Shown in pieces: positions 57,388 through 64,000 of a stretch of 64,000 nucleotides of DNA. This DNA comes from Ruminococcaceae bacterium UBA6353. Its GTDB lineage: Bacteria; Bacillota; Clostridia; Oscillospirales; Acutalibacteraceae. Location of the stretch: the NCBI GenBank assembly GCA_002437905.1, contig DJRT01000019.1:67065-131064 (forward strand). The letters are read 5' to 3'. The translations under genes were made by a program, and so were the position numbers. The notes beneath the pieces are model-generated. The model saw only the letters and a program-made list of their open reading frames with translations, made no database searches and was not told the DNA's origin. Within the stretch, counting starts at the first letter, position 1; each line of letters begins with the position of its first letter.

Positions 57388-58335
57388 TCATTTTCCGACA
57401 GCTGCTGCCAGCGCCTGGCGCAGCACCGGCTCGAGCTTTTGTGCCATCCTGTAAAAGCCCAGATCGTTCGGATGGGTATCATCGCAGGAGCAGAGCGCGC
57501 CTTCGTCTCCAAAGAAGGTACGGCCGTCGAGAAACCACACATTGCCGTCGCCTGCCTCCACGGCATGGCGATAGGTCTGCGCGACGACCTCGGCGCGCGC
57601 GTCGGCATCGGCATCCGGCCGGTAGCTTGGGCGTGTCATGAAAATGACCGGCAGTGTGGGGTGTTTTTCGCGGATGCGGCGGAAAAACGGTTCGTGCGTC
57701 TGTGCCAGATGCTCCACGGTGGGGGCATTGTGGTCGTAGTCGTAGACGAACACGCTCATGGGGATGCGGTTGATGCAGTCGGCCACCGCTAACTCCCCGC
57801 GCGCGCTGCCGGAAAATCCGAAGTTATAAAAATCGGCATCCAGCCAGCTGCATACCAGGGCGTTGTAGGCGTTGGTCACGCGGCAGCAGCAGCCCCCCTC
57901 GGTGATTGACGAACCGTAGAACAGCACCGGCGGATATGTATAGGGCGTAGGTGCTTCCACCTGCGCGCCGTCCGGCACCTCGACCTCCAGATGGACTACA
58001 TGCTCATTGCGTGGAAGATACAGCGTGATGTCCTCCATGATGGGGGATTTATCGAAGGTTTTTTCCGCCGTGCAGGTGGAATAGCTGTCCGGATTGACCA
58101 GCCCGGCAAAGCGCGCCGCCGTGTGCGGCCCGATCATCACATTGATCGCCTGACAGGCAAAGATGGACATGCCGACATCCGGGGAATTTTTTTCAAGCTC
58201 CATGCGAACGGTGAATTGCGGTGCATCGGTGCGGAAACAGATGCGCGCGCCGGGCGTGCGGTGATTTAATTCTCCGCTGAAAATGCCCGATTCCGGATTT
58301 TCTGCTCGGAGTGCGTCCAGGTCCGCATCGGTCAT
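57388..58335 (-). CDS. SGNH/GDSL-type hydrolase, probably frameshifted at its N-terminus
   Basis: This 315-codon frame encodes an N-terminal beta-sandwich (about 1-115) and an SGNH hydrolase domain with the G-S-S-I-T-E nucleophile block near 140 and D-D-T-H-P-N-D block near 290. The ATG at 58335 has no SD. Upstream, a TTG at 58415 with AAAGGAG starts an open stretch (Y-S-Y-A-D-A-P-L-E-V-H-G-V) in another frame that would join the main frame if one T were added to the T6 run at 58360-58365. The gene is therefore either frameshifted, phase-variable or affected by a sequencing error. The esterase substrate is unknown. No signal peptide. Confidence 0.75.
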   Translation of the reverse strand: MTDADLDALRAENPESGIFSGELNHRTPGARICFRTDAPQFTVRMELEKNSPDVGMSIFACQAINVMIGPHTAARFAGLVNPDSYSTCTAEKTFDKSPIMEDITLYLPRNEHVVHLEVEVPDGAQVEAPTPYTYPPVLFYGSSITEGGCCCRVTNAYNALVCSWLDADFYNFGFSGSARGELAVADCINRIPMSVFVYDYDHNAPTVEHLAQTHEPFFRRIREKHPTLPVIFMTRPSYRPDADADARAEVVAQTYRHAVEAGDGNVWFLDGRTFFGDEGALCSCDDTHPNDLGFYRMAQKLEPVLRQALAAAVGK

Positions 58336-58415
58336 GCGATCCAGCCGGTGATTTTCGGCAAAAAAGGTACGCCGTGAACCTCAAGCGGGGCATCGGCGTA
58401 AGAATAGGTTTTCAA
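58336..58415 (-). other. Out-of-frame 5' end of the SGNH gene
   Basis: Contains a TTG start at 58415, an SD at good spacing, and codons that continue into the downstream gene only after a one-base correction in the homopolymer 58360-58365. The distance of 80 bases to the downstream ATG is one short of a multiple of three. Confidence 0.6.
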
Positions 58416-58451
58416 AAAGCTCGCTCCTTTGCAGGGTTGTTTTCCGGTAGT

Positions 58452-58480
58452 AGCGTAGCACACGGGGCTTGCCGTGTCAA
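58452..58480 (-). promoter_or_regulatory. Promoter of the SGNH gene
   Basis: On the minus strand: perfect TTGACA (58475-58480), 17 bp, TACGCT (58452-58457). Confidence 0.7.
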
Positions 58481-58568
58481 TCAAAAATTGCAAAAACGGT
58501 GATCATCGCAGAGCCATTTGGAACGGGGAATGGACAAAGCGGCGATCGGTGACCGCACCGGGATGTTT

Positions 58569-59972
58569 TTATGTGCGTATTTTCTCCGTATGCAGTTCCC
58601 GGTAAGTTTTCAGAATAATAACCGCGGAAATGAGAAAGGTCAGAATATCCGAGACCGGCATGGAATACAATACGCCATCGAGGCCAAAGAACACCGGCAG
58701 CAGCACGGCAAAGCCCACGCCGAACACGACCTCGCGGAACATGGACAGCAGTGTGGAGGTCAGTGCCTTGCCAACCGCCTGCAGAAAAATGAAGCATGCC
58801 TTGTTGATACAGGCCAGTACCATCATGCAGAGGTATATCCGGAATGCCTTAACGGCAAAATCGGTATAGTAGCTGCTCTCGTTGGCGGCGCCGAAAATGG
58901 CGATAAGCTGGCGGGGAAAGCCCTCGGCCAGCAGGAGTGCCACGGCCCCCACCAGTGCCTCGGCGACCAGCAGCCTGGTGAACAGCTCCCGTACGCGCGC
59001 TTTTTTCTCCGCGCCCATGTTGTAGCCGACGATGGGGATGCAGCCTGCCGCCATGCCAACCACGACAGAGATCACGATCTGAAAGAATTTCATCACAATG
59101 CCGACCACGGCCATGGGGATCTGTGCATACGCCTCCTGCCCGAATATCGCATCCGCTGCGCCGTATTGACGGAGCATGTTGTTGATGGCCGCCATGGCGG
59201 CCACAAGGCTGATCTGGGACAGAAAGCTGGTAATGCCCAGCGATAGCGTCCGCCCGCAGATGCCTCCCTGCAGGGCATAGTCGCCGGGGGCGGGCCGGAT
59301 GATCCGCATGTGCAGCAGATACCACACCGCCAGGATCGCTGTTACGACCTGGCCGATGACGGTTGCAACGGCGGCGCCCATCATGCCCCATTTGAAGACG
59401 AAGATAAAAATGGGATCAAGAATGCAGTTGATGACCGCCCCCGCCAGCGTGGAGATCATGGCAAACCGCGGGCTGCCGTCCGCGCGGATGATGGGGTTCA
59501 TGGCCTGGCCGAACATGTAGAATGGGATCCCCAGTGTGATATAGAAGAAGTATTCCTGCGCGTGGTGGAAGGTCTCTGCGTTGACTGTGCCGCCGAACAG
59601 GGCGATGATGTTGTCAGCGAAGAGCAGATACGCCGCTGTCAGCACAAGGCTGCCGGCGATGATCAGCACCACCGCATTGCCGACGCTGCGTTTTGCACTG
59701 CGCCCGTCGTTTCTGCCCAGCGCCATGCTGACAAAGGCACAGCAGCCGTCTCCTACCATAACGGCGATGGCCAGTGCAACCACCGTCAGCGGAAAAACGA
59801 CTGTGTTGGCTGCATTGCCATAAGAGCCAAGGTAGCTTGCATTGGCAATAAAGATCTGATCCACGATGTTATACAGTGCGCCCACCAGCAGCGAGATTAC
59901 GCAGGGGATGGCGTACTGCCGCATGAGCCTGCCAATACGCTCTGTCCCCAAAAACGAATTTCCGGTATCCAT
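58569..59972 (-). CDS. MATE family efflux transporter
   Basis: A 467-residue transporter with 12 predicted helices in two homologous halves, of the NorM/DinF-like MATE superfamily. The opening G-T-E-R-I-G-R-L-M-R-Q-Y-A-I-P and the A-G-C-I-P-I-V-G-Y-N-M-G segment of the second half are typical. It exports cationic drugs or metabolites with Na+ or H+. The ATG 59972 has AAAGGTG upstream; the frame extends seven codons further to 59993. It is upstream of, and may be cotranscribed with, nothing else: the SGNH gene has its own promoter. Confidence 0.92.
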   Translation of the reverse strand: MDTGNSFLGTERIGRLMRQYAIPCVISLLVGALYNIVDQIFIANASYLGSYGNAANTVVFPLTVVALAIAVMVGDGCCAFVSMALGRNDGRSAKRSVGNAVVLIIAGSLVLTAAYLLFADNIIALFGGTVNAETFHHAQEYFFYITLGIPFYMFGQAMNPIIRADGSPRFAMISTLAGAVINCILDPIFIFVFKWGMMGAAVATVIGQVVTAILAVWYLLHMRIIRPAPGDYALQGGICGRTLSLGITSFLSQISLVAAMAAINNMLRQYGAADAIFGQEAYAQIPMAVVGIVMKFFQIVISVVVGMAAGCIPIVGYNMGAEKKARVRELFTRLLVAEALVGAVALLLAEGFPRQLIAIFGAANESSYYTDFAVKAFRIYLCMMVLACINKACFIFLQAVGKALTSTLLSMFREVVFGVGFAVLLPVFFGLDGVLYSMPVSDILTFLISAVIILKTYRELHTEKIRT

Positions 59973-60102
59973 AAAAATGCACCTTTCTTTCAAAAAAATA
60001 AATGCCTAAGTTCCCAAATCCGGACTTACGCATTTCTGCTACACGATTTGCCGCTAAAATTTGTTGTCACGCTGCCATTTCTCACCTGATTTCATAAAAA
60101 AC

Positions 60103-60148
60103 GCGTGTGGCGTTTCTGCAACTGGATTTACGCAGAAACGCCACACGC
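60103..60148 (-). other. Long perfect hairpin in the gap upstream of the MATE gene
   Basis: A 17-bp perfect stem (60103-60119 with 60132-60148) with a 12-nt loop. On the minus strand it is followed by GTTTTTTATG, so it looks like a terminator for transcripts coming from about 60400 toward MATE. It may be a leader attenuator or an orphan terminator. No gene is present between 59972 and 60452; the remaining sequence is AT-rich with homopolymer runs. Confidence 0.6.
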
Positions 60149-60364
60149 TGTATCCCCATTATACTGGATGTGGGCAAAAATTTCAAATGTTTTTTTGCAA
60201 TGCTGTACGGCCGGCGGGCGTTTTCCGGGGCAAAAACGCTCTGCCGGCCGGGGGCGGCAACCCGGTTTGTCGGCCGGTTTCACTTTTTTGTAGCGAAATT
60301 CAACTATTTTACTTTTTTGCACGAAAAAACTTGTCCCGAAAGTGGTTTTTTTCGCAAAACCACC

Positions 60365-60397
60365 TTTACTTTTTTTGCCGGTTTCAGTATACTGAAA
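60365..60397 (+). promoter_or_regulatory. Promoter and palindromic operator of the sugar-isomerase cluster
   Basis: TTTACT (60365-60370), 17 bp, TATACT (60388-60393). The -10 box lies inside a perfect 16-bp palindrome TTTCAGTATACTGAAA (60382-60397), so a bound repressor would block the promoter. Upstream, ACTTTTTTG recurs near 60283, 60311 and 60368, and a GTGG/CCAC inverted repeat lies at 60343-60364. Confidence 0.7.
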
Positions 60398-60451
60398 GTG
60401 GTTGGTCATCCGGCCGGCCATTCAATTGCTTTTGAGAAAGGATCATGCTCT

Positions 60452-61273
60452 ATGAAAAAATTTCCTGTTGCTCTGCAGCTCTATTCCGTGCGCGATGCGA
60501 TGGCGGAGGACCTGGAGGGGACGCTGAAGGCCGTCTCCGAGATGGGCTATGCCGGCGTCGAGTTTGCTGATCTGTTTGGCCGTACACCGGAGGAGATGCG
60601 CGACCTGTGCAAGAAGTACAATCTCACCCCCATTTCGGCGCATGAGAACTACTACGCGATGCTTGCCGACCCGGAAAAGGTGCTGGGCGACTATGCAACC
60701 ATCGGCTGCAAGTATGTGGCCATTCCGTGGTTCGATTGGAAGTTTGATGAGACCAAGACCTACGCCGAATTCATCAAGAATGTGCGGATGCTGGGCGCCG
60801 TGGCCAAGTCCAAGGGCATAACCATGCTGTATCACAACCACGATTTTGAGTTTGAAAAAATGGACGGCCAGTATCGCCTGGATCGTCTGTACAGCGATGT
60901 GTCTGCCGACCTGCTGCAGACCGAGCTGGATGTCTGCTGGGTGAATGTGGGCGGCGAGAACCCGGCCACCTATATCCGGAAGTATGATGGCCGCACCCCG
61001 GTGGTGCATCTGAAAGATTTTGCCGGCCAGAAGTCCGATAAGATGTATGCCCTGATCGGTGTGGATGACGGCGATAAAAAGGAAGAGACCACGCAGGAAT
61101 TCGAATTCCGCCCGGTTGGCTATGGCCTGCAGAAGTTCCCGGAGATCCTGGAGGCGGCCACTGAGTCCGGCGCCCAGTGGGTGGTTGTGGAGCAGGATCG
61201 GCCCTCCATGGGTAAGACCTCGATGGAGTGCGCGGCCATGTCCCGCGAGTATCTCAAGAGCCTCGGCCTGTAA
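60452..61273 (+). CDS. Sugar phosphate isomerase/epimerase (xylose isomerase-like TIM barrel)
   Basis: A 273-residue AP-endonuclease/xylose isomerase-like TIM barrel. A-L-Q-L-Y-S-V-R-D opens the barrel; Y-H-N-H-D-F-E-F, Q-T-E-L-D-V-C-W-V and V-H-L-K-D supply metal ligands (Glu, Asp, His). Relatives include IolE-like and keto-sugar isomerases. It heads a cluster with two Gfo/Idh/MocA oxidoreductases, a frequent set for inositol or oxidised-sugar catabolism. The ATG 60452 has GAAAGGA upstream. No transporter or kinase is present. Confidence 0.9.
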   Translation: MKKFPVALQLYSVRDAMAEDLEGTLKAVSEMGYAGVEFADLFGRTPEEMRDLCKKYNLTPISAHENYYAMLADPEKVLGDYATIGCKYVAIPWFDWKFDETKTYAEFIKNVRMLGAVAKSKGITMLYHNHDFEFEKMDGQYRLDRLYSDVSADLLQTELDVCWVNVGGENPATYIRKYDGRTPVVHLKDFAGQKSDKMYALIGVDDGDKKEETTQEFEFRPVGYGLQKFPEILEAATESGAQWVVVEQDRPSMGKTSMECAAMSREYLKSLGL

Positions 61274-61343
61274 TTTTTGTTCCCCTGCGGCCGATGCCGC
61301 ACCGATATAGACACCATCTTACATAAAAAACGGAGGTACCCCT

Positions 61344-62513
61344 ATGGCAAACAAAGACAGCCTGGACGCCTTTAAGGAAAACCAGGAAGAAACCACCGTC
61401 GACACCAGCCGCAAGCTGCGCGTCGGCATCATCGGTACCGGCTGGATCGCCGGTGCCCACGCGGCGGCTCTCATGCACCAGCCGGATGTGGAGATCGTGG
61501 CCGGCTGCGACCTGATCCCCGGCAAGGCGGCAAAGTTCTTTGCCGACCGCGGCATCGAGAATGTCAAGACCGAGTATAAGGATCACACCGAGATGCTGGC
61601 GGATAAGAGCCTCAAGTTGGATGCCGTCTCCATCTGCACCTATAACCGGCAGCATGCCAACTGCGCCATCGCTGCGCTGGAGGCGGGCATCAATGTGCTG
61701 CTGGAGAAGCCCATGTGCGTGACCACCGAGGAAGCGGTGGAGATCATGCGCGCCGAGAAGAAGAGCGGCAAGGTGCTGTCCATCGGCTTCCAGCCGCGTA
61801 TGGACGCCAACATGAAGAAGATTAAAGAGGTTGTGGAGTCCGGTGTGCTGGGTAAGATCTACTACATCCAGACCGGCGGCGGCCGCCGCCGCGGCATCCC
61901 CACGCCCTTCGGCACCACCTTTATCGAGGATAAGACGGCCGGCCTGGGCGCTCTGGCGGACATCGGCTGCTATTCGCTGGATATGGTGCTCAATGCCATC
62001 GGCTATCCGAAGCCGCTGACCGTTTCCGGCTATAAGTCGGACTTCTTCGGCAAGGATCCCAACTATGTCGGCTACGGCAAGCACCATGAGTATGCCAAGC
62101 TGTTCGGCGTGGATGATTTCGCTGCGGCGTTCATCCGCCTGGAGGGTGGCATCATCCTCGACTTCCGTATTGCCTGGGCGATGAACCTGGACACTCCCGG
62201 TGATACCATCATCATGGGCACCAATGCCAGCCTGCGCATTCCCTCCACCGAGTGCTGGAATGGCTCCACCGGCGGCCCGATGAAGCTGTATCACGATGTT
62301 GCCGGCTCCCAGGTGGAGACGGTCATCCCCACCATCCCGATGAAGGAGGATCTGTTCGATTTGAAGATCCGCACCTTCCTGGATGCCTGCAAGAACGGCA
62401 CCCCCGCACCGGTGCCGACCAGCCAGATCCTGTACAACCAGGCCATTCTGGATGGCATTGCCAAGTCGGCTGCTGTCGGTCACGAGATCGAGATCGAGAT
62501 CCCGGAAATCTGA
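61344..62513 (+). CDS. Gfo/Idh/MocA family oxidoreductase 1
   Basis: A 389-residue NAD(P)-dependent sugar or cyclitol dehydrogenase. A 26-residue N-terminal leader is followed by the Rossmann motif V-G-I-I-G-T-G-W-I-A, the catalytic E-K-P in L-L-E-K-P-M-C and the C-terminal Gfo/Idh/MocA_C domain. It is highly similar to the next gene across its length, including identical leader (MANKDSLDAFKENQEE), so the two arose by tandem duplication. It starts 70 bp after the isomerase gene. Confidence 0.93.
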   Translation: MANKDSLDAFKENQEETTVDTSRKLRVGIIGTGWIAGAHAAALMHQPDVEIVAGCDLIPGKAAKFFADRGIENVKTEYKDHTEMLADKSLKLDAVSICTYNRQHANCAIAALEAGINVLLEKPMCVTTEEAVEIMRAEKKSGKVLSIGFQPRMDANMKKIKEVVESGVLGKIYYIQTGGGRRRGIPTPFGTTFIEDKTAGLGALADIGCYSLDMVLNAIGYPKPLTVSGYKSDFFGKDPNYVGYGKHHEYAKLFGVDDFAAAFIRLEGGIILDFRIAWAMNLDTPGDTIIMGTNASLRIPSTECWNGSTGGPMKLYHDVAGSQVETVIPTIPMKEDLFDLKIRTFLDACKNGTPAPVPTSQILYNQAILDGIAKSAAVGHEIEIEIPEI

Positions 62514-62523
62514 GTGTGCTGAT

Positions 62524-62551
62524 GTCCCGCCGGGCTTCGGCTCGGCGGGAC
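62524..62551 (+). terminator. Hairpin after oxidoreductase 1
   Basis: Stem GTCCCGCCG with CGGCGGGAC (62524-62532 with 62543-62551) followed by AGTTTGCC. The U-run is weak, so it may only reduce read-through into the second oxidoreductase. Confidence 0.5.
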
Positions 62552-62571
62552 AGTTTGCCTGCGTGAGACTG

Positions 62572-62597
62572 CCTTATATATTAGGTAATATATAAGG
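62572..62597 (+). promoter_or_regulatory. Perfect inverted repeat overlapping the leader of oxidoreductase 2
   Basis: Two 12-base arms CCTTATATATTA and TAATATATAAGG flank GG. The right arm runs into the first AAGGAGG. It may be an operator or an RNA hairpin. A second AAGGAG lies closer to the ATG at 62620 and is free. Confidence 0.6.
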
Positions 62598-62619
62598 AGG
62601 AGAAAAAGGAGTGTGTTTT

Positions 62620-63783
62620 ATGGCGAACAAGGATAGCCTGGACGCCTTTAAGGAAAACCAGGAAGAGACCACCGTCGATACCAGCCGCAAGCTGCGTGTC
62701 GGCATCATCGGCTGCGGTGGCATTGCGCATGCGCATATGAGAAGCTACCTCCATCAGCCGGATGTCGAGGTTGTGGCTGGCTGCGACCTGATCCCCGGCC
62801 GCGCCAAGGCGTTTTTTGAGGAATTTGGCAAGCCGGAGGTCAAGTGCGATTATAAGGATCACACCGAGATGCTGGCGGATAAGAGCCTCAAGCTGGACGC
62901 CGTTTCGGTGTGCACCTACAACCGGCAGCATGTCTGCTGCTCCATCGCCGCGATGGAGGCCGGCCTGGATGTGCTGCTGGAGAAGCCCATGTGCGTGACC
63001 ATGGATGAGGCTGCCGAGCTGCTGAAAGCGGAGAAGCGCACCGGCCGCATCCTGTCCATCGGCTTCCAGCCGCGTATGGACGCCAACATGAAGAAGATCA
63101 AAGAGATCGTGGAGTCCGGCGTGCTGGGCCAGATCTACTACATCCAGACCGGTGGCGGCCGCCGTCACGGCATCCCGTTCTATGCCGAAAGCTTCATCAA
63201 GGATGAGACGGCTGGTCTGGGCGCGCTGGCGGATATCGGCTGCTACTCGCTGGATATGGTGCTCAACGCCATCGGCTACCCGAAGCCGCTGACCGTCACC
63301 GGCTACAAGTCCGCGTTCTTCGGCCAGAATCCGCAGTATTATTACCACGCCGATCCCGGCCTGGCCAAGAAGTTTACGGTGGATGATTTCGCCGCGGCTT
63401 TTGTCCGCCTGGAGGGTGGTATTATCCTCGATTTCCGTATCGCCTGGGCGATGAATTTGGACACCCCCGGTGACACCATCATCATGGGCACCAAGGGCAG
63501 CCTGCGCATCCCCTCCACCAATTGCTGGAACGGCTCCACCGGCGGCCCCATGACCATCTATCATGAGGAGGCCGGTATGGAGGTTCAGACGGTCATCCCG
63601 GTCATTGAGATGAAGGAGAACCTGTTTGACCTGAAGATCCGCACCTTTGTGGATGCCTGCAAGGATCGTACGGCGGCACCGGTGCCGACCAGCCAGATCC
63701 TGTATAATCAGGCCATCCTTTCCGGCATTGCCGAGTCGGCCGAGGCCGGTCACGAGGTCGATGTCTACATTCCGGAGATCTGA
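62620..63783 (+). CDS. Gfo/Idh/MocA family oxidoreductase 2
   Basis: A 387-residue paralogue of the preceding oxidoreductase with the same leader, a Rossmann motif (V-G-I-I-G-C-G-G-I-A), the L-L-E-K-P-M-C catalytic segment and the same C-terminal domain. Differences cluster in the substrate region (for example around G-I-P-F-Y-A-E-S-F versus G-I-P-T-P-F-G-T-T-F), so the two may act on epimeric substrates. The ATG 62620 has AAGGAG 8 nt upstream; a GTG three codons earlier is less likely. Confidence 0.93.
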   Translation: MANKDSLDAFKENQEETTVDTSRKLRVGIIGCGGIAHAHMRSYLHQPDVEVVAGCDLIPGRAKAFFEEFGKPEVKCDYKDHTEMLADKSLKLDAVSVCTYNRQHVCCSIAAMEAGLDVLLEKPMCVTMDEAAELLKAEKRTGRILSIGFQPRMDANMKKIKEIVESGVLGQIYYIQTGGGRRHGIPFYAESFIKDETAGLGALADIGCYSLDMVLNAIGYPKPLTVTGYKSAFFGQNPQYYYHADPGLAKKFTVDDFAAAFVRLEGGIILDFRIAWAMNLDTPGDTIIMGTKGSLRIPSTNCWNGSTGGPMTIYHEEAGMEVQTVIPVIEMKENLFDLKIRTFVDACKDRTAAPVPTSQILYNQAILSGIAESAEAGHEVDVYIPEI

Positions 63784-63811
63784 GAAAAGCAAAATGGCGA
63801 ACCCCTGTCAC

Positions 63812-63858
63812 CCGCCGCGGCGCAGCGAGAGCTGTGCCGCGGCGGCTTTGCGTTTTTT
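63812..63858 (+). terminator. Terminator of the oxidoreductase cluster
   Basis: A 15-bp stem (63812-63826 with 63831-63845, about one mismatch) followed by TTTGCGTTTTTTG, 28 bases after the stop. Confidence 0.88.
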
Positions 63859-63989
63859 GTTATATTTCTGCTATACAAGGGATAGTGTAGGAAATGAGTA
63901 AAGAGATACCATATGGAGTGGTGGGAGAAGAGCGGGAGGATGGGGGAGAAAAAACCTGCCAAAAAGGATAAAAAGTTTCGAAAAAGGTG

Positions 63990-63995
63990 TTGACA
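63990..63995 (+). promoter_or_regulatory. -35 box of a promoter running off the window
   Basis: TTGACA preceded by an A-rich stretch. The purine-rich run from 63915 and the box at the very end suggest a strong promoter for a gene beyond 64000. I see no gene from 63859 to 64000. Confidence 0.45.
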
Positions 63996-64000
63996 AAAGG

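Noticed and set aside
1..64000. CRISPR arrays, cas genes, tRNA or rRNA genes, prophage or integrase.
   Set aside because: No regular repeat-spacer pattern, no T-loop GGTTCRA signatures with acceptor pairing, and no phage or integrase proteins were seen.

Overview
The window looks like a chromosomal segment of a fairly GC-rich Clostridia, most likely an Oscillospirales (Ruminococcaceae-type) gut bacterium. This is inferred from strong Shine-Dalgarno sites, TTGACA/TATAAT promoters with 17-bp spacers, a tryptophan T-box, a guanine riboswitch, RNase M5, NrdR, PduL, Thr-rich linkers in exported proteins and a dockerin/cohesin pair. It holds about 60 protein genes and no rRNA, tRNA, CRISPR array, prophage or transposase. 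Most intergenic gaps contain readable promoters and intrinsic terminators.

Layout. Positions 90-6456 (minus): SGNH hydrolase with an MBOAT acyltransferase, a hemolysin III-type protein, the rimI-tsaD-beta-helix operon, and acpP. 6579-8987 (minus): a wall-lysis pair (GH25 muramidase, M15 peptidase) with Thr-rich stalks. 9107-13588 (minus): ribbon-helix-helix protein, comEC, holA, rnmV and Nudix. 13875-17182: two-component system, then a LamG-type surface protein. 17261-23278 (minus): two ABC-2 exporters with XRE and TetR regulators. 23450-30081: phosphodiester glycosidase pair, a broken DUF3783/methyltransferase locus, an orphan PTS IIC, an E2-like acyltransferase, a small disordered protein and a DUF3810 membrane protease. 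30243-30612 (plus): an apparent free-standing structured RNA gene of about 335 nt. 30668-36048: rsmA, a catalytically degenerate S11 protein, metallophosphoesterase, family 4 UDG, pduL and GH16.

36328-43335 (plus): an acyltransferase, then a guanine riboswitch reading into xpt and a BMP-type nucleoside ABC transporter, which together make a purine uptake and salvage unit. 43412-45298: glyA and an XRE regulator. 45357-50221 (minus): a cell-surface operon with a GHL10-type lipoprotein, a dockerin-bearing glucosaminidase-like protein, a membrane-anchored cohesin-like protein and DUF1653. 50304-50566 is a 263-bp MITE-like element; two smaller relatives lie at 9054 and 16109. 50659-54032: DUF1294, a small DUF6514-like protein, nrdR and an ABC-F protein. 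54084-57241: a Trp T-box (specifier TGG) and a TrpXYZ-type ABC importer. 57388-59972 (minus): a frameshifted SGNH hydrolase and a MATE transporter. 60365-63783 (plus): a sugar-phosphate isomerase-like TIM barrel and two tandem Gfo/Idh/MocA oxidoreductase paralogues.

The best candidates for something undescribed are the RNA at 30278-30612, the cohesin-dockerin wall-enzyme pair at 45609-49000, and the structured MITE family. All functions are read from sequence patterns only; no database search was run.
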